This document shows positions 5,880 to 8,654 of a DNA stretch of 8,654 nt, one piece after another. Within the stretch, counting starts at the first letter, position 1; every line of letters starts with the position of its first letter. The notes beneath the pieces are model-generated. The model searched no databases, was not told the origin of the DNA, and saw nothing but the letters and a program-made list of their open reading frames with translations. Both the position numbers and the translations under genes were made by a program. Origin of the DNA: an uncultured Bacteroidales bacterium (lineage in GTDB: Bacteria > Bacteroidota > Bacteroidia > Bacteroidales > Paludibacteraceae); assembly GCA_937886455.1 (NCBI GenBank), contig CALGCU010000046.1, positions 1-8,654 of the forward strand. Reading direction: 5' to 3'.

Positions 5880-7361
5880 TTATGAGGGGTCTTTGACTGA
5901 TGATTCGTTTTTGCGTTGTTCTGCCATTTTGGAGAGTTCCTTGGTGTAGTTCTTTTGTGCAACTTCTTTTACTATGTGTGAAGATGGTCCGGTGACGCAT
6001 CCGCCTTCGCATGCCATAACCTCAATAAATGGATTAGGGCACTTGCCGGTCTTAGCATAAGCGCGCAACAAAGCAATGTTTTTCTTGTTGAGATTGCTGA
6101 TGAGCAAAGGATTGATACGTTTGTCTTTCAGATAAGAGTTTACTGCATTTGACACGCCACCTGTTTGACCATAGCCATGGCTTTCAAAGTAGGCTTCTTT
6201 GTCTAATATGTATGGAGTGGCTGTTTTTATGTTGATTTCTAAGCCATCAAAGATAGAGCCTAATTCTTCAAATGTCAATATGTAATCAACATTTTCTGTG
6301 TATTGCGCCTCTTTTCGCTTGGCAATACATGGGCCGATAAACACAGTCTTTGCGTCAGGGTAGTTTTGTTTGGCAATTTCAGCAGCATAATACATAGGTG
6401 AACGTGTGTTGGAGATGTACTTCTTCATGTCCGGTATATGCTTTTCTGCCAATTGGATGTAAGAAGGGCAACATGATGTGGTCATGAAGGGTTGTCCTTC
6501 TTCTAAGCGTTCAAGTAATTCTGCAGACTCACGACGTGTAGTTTCGTCGGCACCCAGTGCCACTTCTACAACTTCATCAAACCCTACTTCTTTTAATGCA
6601 CCGTATAACTCGGGTAGTGTTACGCCGAACTGAGAAAGAATGGCTGGAGCTACTAAGGCTACTACTTTTTGTTGGGGATTGCTTATTTGTTGCAAGATGT
6701 CAAATGCTTGTGAAATTTCAAAGATGGCACCGAAAGGACATGCGTTAACGCATTTTCCGCAATAAATACATTTGGACTCGTCGATGTGTTCAATGCCGTT
6801 TTCGTCTTTTGAGATTGCCTTTACAGGACATACTTCTTCGCAAGGGATTGGAAGATAAACAATGGCATGGTAGGGACAACTTTGTTGGCAAATGCCACAC
6901 GAGATACATGTGTCATGGTCAATTTTGGCTTGTCCATTTTTCTTAAAGGAGATGGCATTTTTAGGGCAGTTCATGTAACAACTTCTGGCTACACAACCAC
7001 GACACAAATTGGTAATCTCGTAGTTCACTTGTACGCACCCGGAACAAGCTTCATCCATCACGCAGAGGATGTTTTCTTTGGGATTGTGTGTGCGTGTTAA
7101 GGCTTCTTTTGCATAGTGTGATAGTGGAGTGAGTTCGTCATGTTCATCGCTCATGTCAAATCCAAGTAACGGAAATGATTTGTATTTCCAAACCGCTCTT
7201 TCTTTGTGTACACAACATCTTCCTCGTACTTTTGATGTGCGTGGACTTAACTCAATGGGCAGACGGTCAATGTCTTCCACCAAACGTCCTTCCTTCCACA
7301 TTTTAACCAATTTTGCCAACAATTCGTGGCGAACAATCATGACGTTGTTAGTAAATGCCAT
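5880..7361 (-). CDS. Monomeric [FeFe] hydrogenase, group B-like
   Basis: This 493-residue cytoplasmic protein should catalyse reversible H2 formation, most likely taking electrons from reduced ferredoxin in fermentation. The N-terminal 95 residues carry a conserved-looking start with C49-C50. Then come many iron-sulfur Cys: CSGC (106-109), CRGCVARSCYMNCP (120-133), CISCGICQQSCP (152-163), PCEEVCP (173-179) and CIYCGKCVNACP (198-209), enough for at least three [4Fe-4S] clusters. The H-cluster domain has L1 TSCCPS (295-300), L2 GPCIAKRKE (343-351) and L3 EVMACEGGCVTGP (447-459). By alignment with Clostridium CpI, ligands are C298, C345, C451 and C455, and the proton path C297, E278, E281 and S321 is kept. 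L2 has Gly where group A has Met, and L3 lacks GGGQP. This fits group B enzymes of Bacteroides rather than group A. A sensory (group C) role is unlikely because no PAS domain is present. Maturation genes are not in this window. The start follows a TAnnTTTG promoter box. Confidence 0.9.
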   Translation of the reverse strand: MAFTNNVMIVRHELLAKLVKMWKEGRLVEDIDRLPIELSPRTSKVRGRCCVHKERAVWKYKSFPLLGFDMSDEHDELTPLSHYAKEALTRTHNPKENILCVMDEACSGCVQVNYEITNLCRGCVARSCYMNCPKNAISFKKNGQAKIDHDTCISCGICQQSCPYHAIVYLPIPCEEVCPVKAISKDENGIEHIDESKCIYCGKCVNACPFGAIFEISQAFDILQQISNPQQKVVALVAPAILSQFGVTLPELYGALKEVGFDEVVEVALGADETTRRESAELLERLEEGQPFMTTSCCPSYIQLAEKHIPDMKKYISNTRSPMYYAAEIAKQNYPDAKTVFIGPCIAKRKEAQYTENVDYILTFEELGSIFDGLEINIKTATPYILDKEAYFESHGYGQTGGVSNAVNSYLKDKRINPLLISNLNKKNIALLRAYAKTGKCPNPFIEVMACEGGCVTGPSSHIVKEVAQKNYTKELSKMAEQRKNESSVKDPS

Positions 7362-7393
7362 AGATACTTTTTTTGTAGTTAGTAAATCTGTGG

Positions 7394-7423
7394 CAAAGAT
7401 AGCGTTTTTTTTATGAATAAAAG
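7394..7423 (-). promoter_or_regulatory. Candidate Bacteroidales promoter for the hydrogenase gene
   Basis: On the minus strand TATCTTTG (7401 to 7394) matches the -7 consensus TAnnTTTG exactly. The -33 position is weak: CTTT at 7423 to 7420, with an 18-nt spacer. Transcription would begin near 7387, giving a leader of about 25 nt before the ATG at 7361. A weak -33 could mean that an activator is needed, but this is inference. Confidence 0.5.
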
Positions 7424-7718
7424 TCTTGTTGGAGGGTAAGTGTTTAGTATGTTTTGATAAGATAGTTGTAGGGATGTCTTTTTGCTATGTATTCCTTATT
7501 CAATTCCTGTCTTTATCCTATCTGATGGCAACGGTATGGTAACGGGGATGATAGGACGCTCGCAAGCGTGTTGTTTTCTTTGGGTGTAAGTGGTGTGGCT
7601 ATCTCACTATCGGTGTTTGAAATTTGTTGTACTTGGGTTGTTTTTGCTGTGTTGGTTGTAAATTGCATTAACAAAACTTAAAAATGAATGAAAATAGTGC
7701 CTTAGGAGGGTTTGTGCG
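7402..7718. other. Gene-free intergenic segment with repeat and hairpin cluster
   Basis: I find no convincing coding sequence here on either strand. The part from about 7448 to 7611 is unusual. It holds an inverted repeat TCCTATC (7516-7522) / GATAGGA (7550-7556), a tandem 10-bp repeat inside its loop, a short hairpin ACGCT-CGCA-AGCGT (7556-7569) followed by the T-rich TTGTTTTCTTT, and alternating GATAG and CTATC boxes. The rest (7572-7718) is G/T-rich on the plus strand with no recognised element. Confidence 0.6.
7525..7545 (+). repeat. Tandem 10-bp direct repeat ATGGyAACGG
   Basis: ATGGCAACGG (7525-7534) is repeated as ATGGTAACGG (7536-7545), with one mismatch and a period of 11 nt, about one DNA helical turn. 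The pair lies in the loop of the inverted repeat 7516-7522 / 7550-7556. Such spacing suits two copies of a regulator side by side on one DNA face, or could be part of a folded RNA. Two copies are too few to call a family repeat. Confidence 0.6.
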
Positions 7719-7750
7719 GTTGTGTAACTATGATATTTTTCGTATTTTTG
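7719..7750 (+). promoter_or_regulatory. Candidate Bacteroidales promoter for guaB
   Basis: GTTG at 7719-7722 is followed after 20 nt by TATTTTTG at 7743-7750, a perfect match to the -7 consensus TAnnTTTG at the expected spacing. Transcription would begin near 7757, leaving a leader of about 78 nt before the guaB ATG. That leader can form a stem between bases 7761-7768 and 7795-7802. Confidence 0.6.
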
Positions 7751-7834
7751 CAGGCAATATTTTTCGGTGGCATATTCTTTGTGAAAACTTGTTAGCCGAA
7801 AGGCAATGTGTAATCATTCTAATTTTTTTATACC

Positions 7835-8654
7835 ATGTCATTTATTGCAGACAGAGTTCGTATGGAGGGATTAACTTTTGATGATGTCTTGTTAGTCCCC
7901 GCTTATTCAGAGGTTCTCCCACGAGAAGTTAATCTTACAACACGTTTCTCACGTAATATAGAGTTGAAAATTCCTTTTGTGACTGCGGCTATGGATACGG
8001 TTACGGAAGCTAAAATGGCGATTGCTATTGCTCGTGAAGGAGGAATCGGAGTGATTCATAAAAATATGAGTATTGCCGAACAAGCAAAGCAGGTGGAAAT
8101 GGTGAAGCGTGCCGAAAATGGAATGATTTCTAATCCGGTGACAATTTTGCGAGATGCTACGGTGGGAGACGCATTACGACTGATGGCTGAGTATAAAATC
8201 GGAGGTATTCCGGTGGTGGATGATGAAGGCTATCTTGTGGGTATTGTTACAAATCGTGATTTGCGTTTTGAACGTGACATGAATAAATGTGTGGAGATGG
8301 TGATGACCAAGGAAAATATTGTTACCACTTCTCGTAGTACCAACTTGGAGGAAGCGGCGGAAATTTTGCAGCAACACAAGATTGAAAAACTTCCGGTGGT
8401 GGATTCAGATGGTAAATTGGTGGGACTTGTTACCTATAAGGATATCACAAAAGCCAAAGATAAACCCATGGCATGTAAAGATGCGCAAGGACGTTTGCGT
8501 GTTGCCGGAGGTGTGGGTGTGACGGCAGATGCTTTTGATCGTATTGAGGCATTGGTGAATGCGGGAGTGGATGCAGTGGTGATTGATACGGCTCATGGAC
8601 ACTCTGCGGGAGTAATTGAATTGCTCAAACAGGTTAAAAAACGCTATACCGGCA
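7835..8654 (+). CDS. guaB: Inosine-5'-monophosphate dehydrogenase, 5' part (cut by window)
   Basis: The frame is open from the ATG at 7835 to the right edge, giving 273 residues of a protein usually near 490. The enzyme oxidises IMP to XMP with NAD+, the committed step of guanine nucleotide synthesis. The start MSFIADRVRMEGLTFDDVLL (1-20) is typical, as are PFVTAAMDTVTE (47-58) and EGGIGVIHKN (68-77). Two CBS domains (about 99-147 and 158-207), the nucleotide-binding regulatory module, are inserted in the barrel; each has the pattern IPVVDDEGYLVGIVTNRDL or LPVVDSDGKLVGLVTYKDI. The barrel resumes with AGGVGVT (224-230) and DTAHGHS (251-257), part of the NAD site. The catalytic Cys loop lies beyond the window. 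I chose ATG 7835 over the Met at residue 10 because family members begin MSFIAD. Leader and promoter are consistent with its being transcribed alone or as first gene. Confidence 0.96.
   Translation, partial: MSFIADRVRMEGLTFDDVLLVPAYSEVLPREVNLTTRFSRNIELKIPFVTAAMDTVTEAKMAIAIAREGGIGVIHKNMSIAEQAKQVEMVKRAENGMISNPVTILRDATVGDALRLMAEYKIGGIPVVDDEGYLVGIVTNRDLRFERDMNKCVEMVMTKENIVTTSRSTNLEEAAEILQQHKIEKLPVVDSDGKLVGLVTYKDITKAKDKPMACKDAQGRLRVAGGVGVTADAFDRIEALVNAGVDAVVIDTAHGHSAGVIELLKQVKKRYTG

Noticed and set aside
6867..7100. A 77-codon plus-strand frame inside the hydrogenase gene
   Set aside because: It is antisense to the iron-sulfur Cys motifs of the hydrogenase, whose constraint explains the open frame.
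7684..7881. A 65-codon plus-strand frame before guaB
   Set aside because: It crosses the predicted guaB promoter and overlaps the guaB start in another frame; the peptide shows no signal or domain.

Overview
The window looks like a stretch of chromosome from an anaerobic member of the Bacteroidales (phylum Bacteroidota). Three things point there: protein families typical of that phylum (BatD/BatE, a DUF3822 protein, and an [FeFe] hydrogenase with the sequence style seen in Bacteroides relatives), start codons without a Shine-Dalgarno sequence, and promoter-like TAnnTTTG -7 boxes in the divergent intergenic regions. The genus cannot be fixed from the sequence alone. Composition is AT-rich and even throughout, and no mobile element, CRISPR array, tRNA or rRNA was seen.

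Layout. (1) 1-2635, plus strand: the 3' part of batD, then batE and a PAP2-family membrane phosphatase, packed with gaps of 10 and 6 nt. This is the tail of a Bat (aerotolerance-type) operon whose first genes lie upstream of the window. (2) 2644-5021, minus strand: a four-gene operon read from right to left. It encodes a small membrane-anchored protein of unknown function, a DUF3822 (actin-like ATPase fold) protein, the 16S rRNA methyltransferase RsmD and the folate enzyme FolK. Gaps are 18 nt, 18 nt and a 4-nt ATGA overlap. It converges on the PAP2 gene with only 8 nt between the stop codons. (3) 5022-5315: a divergent promoter region. (4) 5316-5789, plus strand: a DUF456 membrane protein. 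(5) 5818-5870: a strong hairpin between two converging genes, probably a bidirectional terminator. (6) 5880-7361, minus strand: a monomeric [FeFe] hydrogenase with several N-terminal iron-sulfur clusters and a variant, group B-like H-cluster signature. (7) 7362-7834: a 473-nt divergent intergenic region with a promoter at each side and an unexplained cluster of repeats and inverted repeats in the middle. (8) 7835 to the right edge, plus strand: the first 273 codons of guaB (IMP dehydrogenase), cut by the window.

Most genes are housekeeping or conserved envelope functions. The hydrogenase would let the cell dispose of fermentation electrons from reduced ferredoxin as H2; its maturation genes (hydE, hydF, hydG) are not in this window. 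The parts least explained by known biology are the pairing of the membrane-anchored protein with the DUF3822 protein ahead of rsmD, and the structured, gene-free segment around 7448-7611, which may hold a small RNA or an operator cluster.
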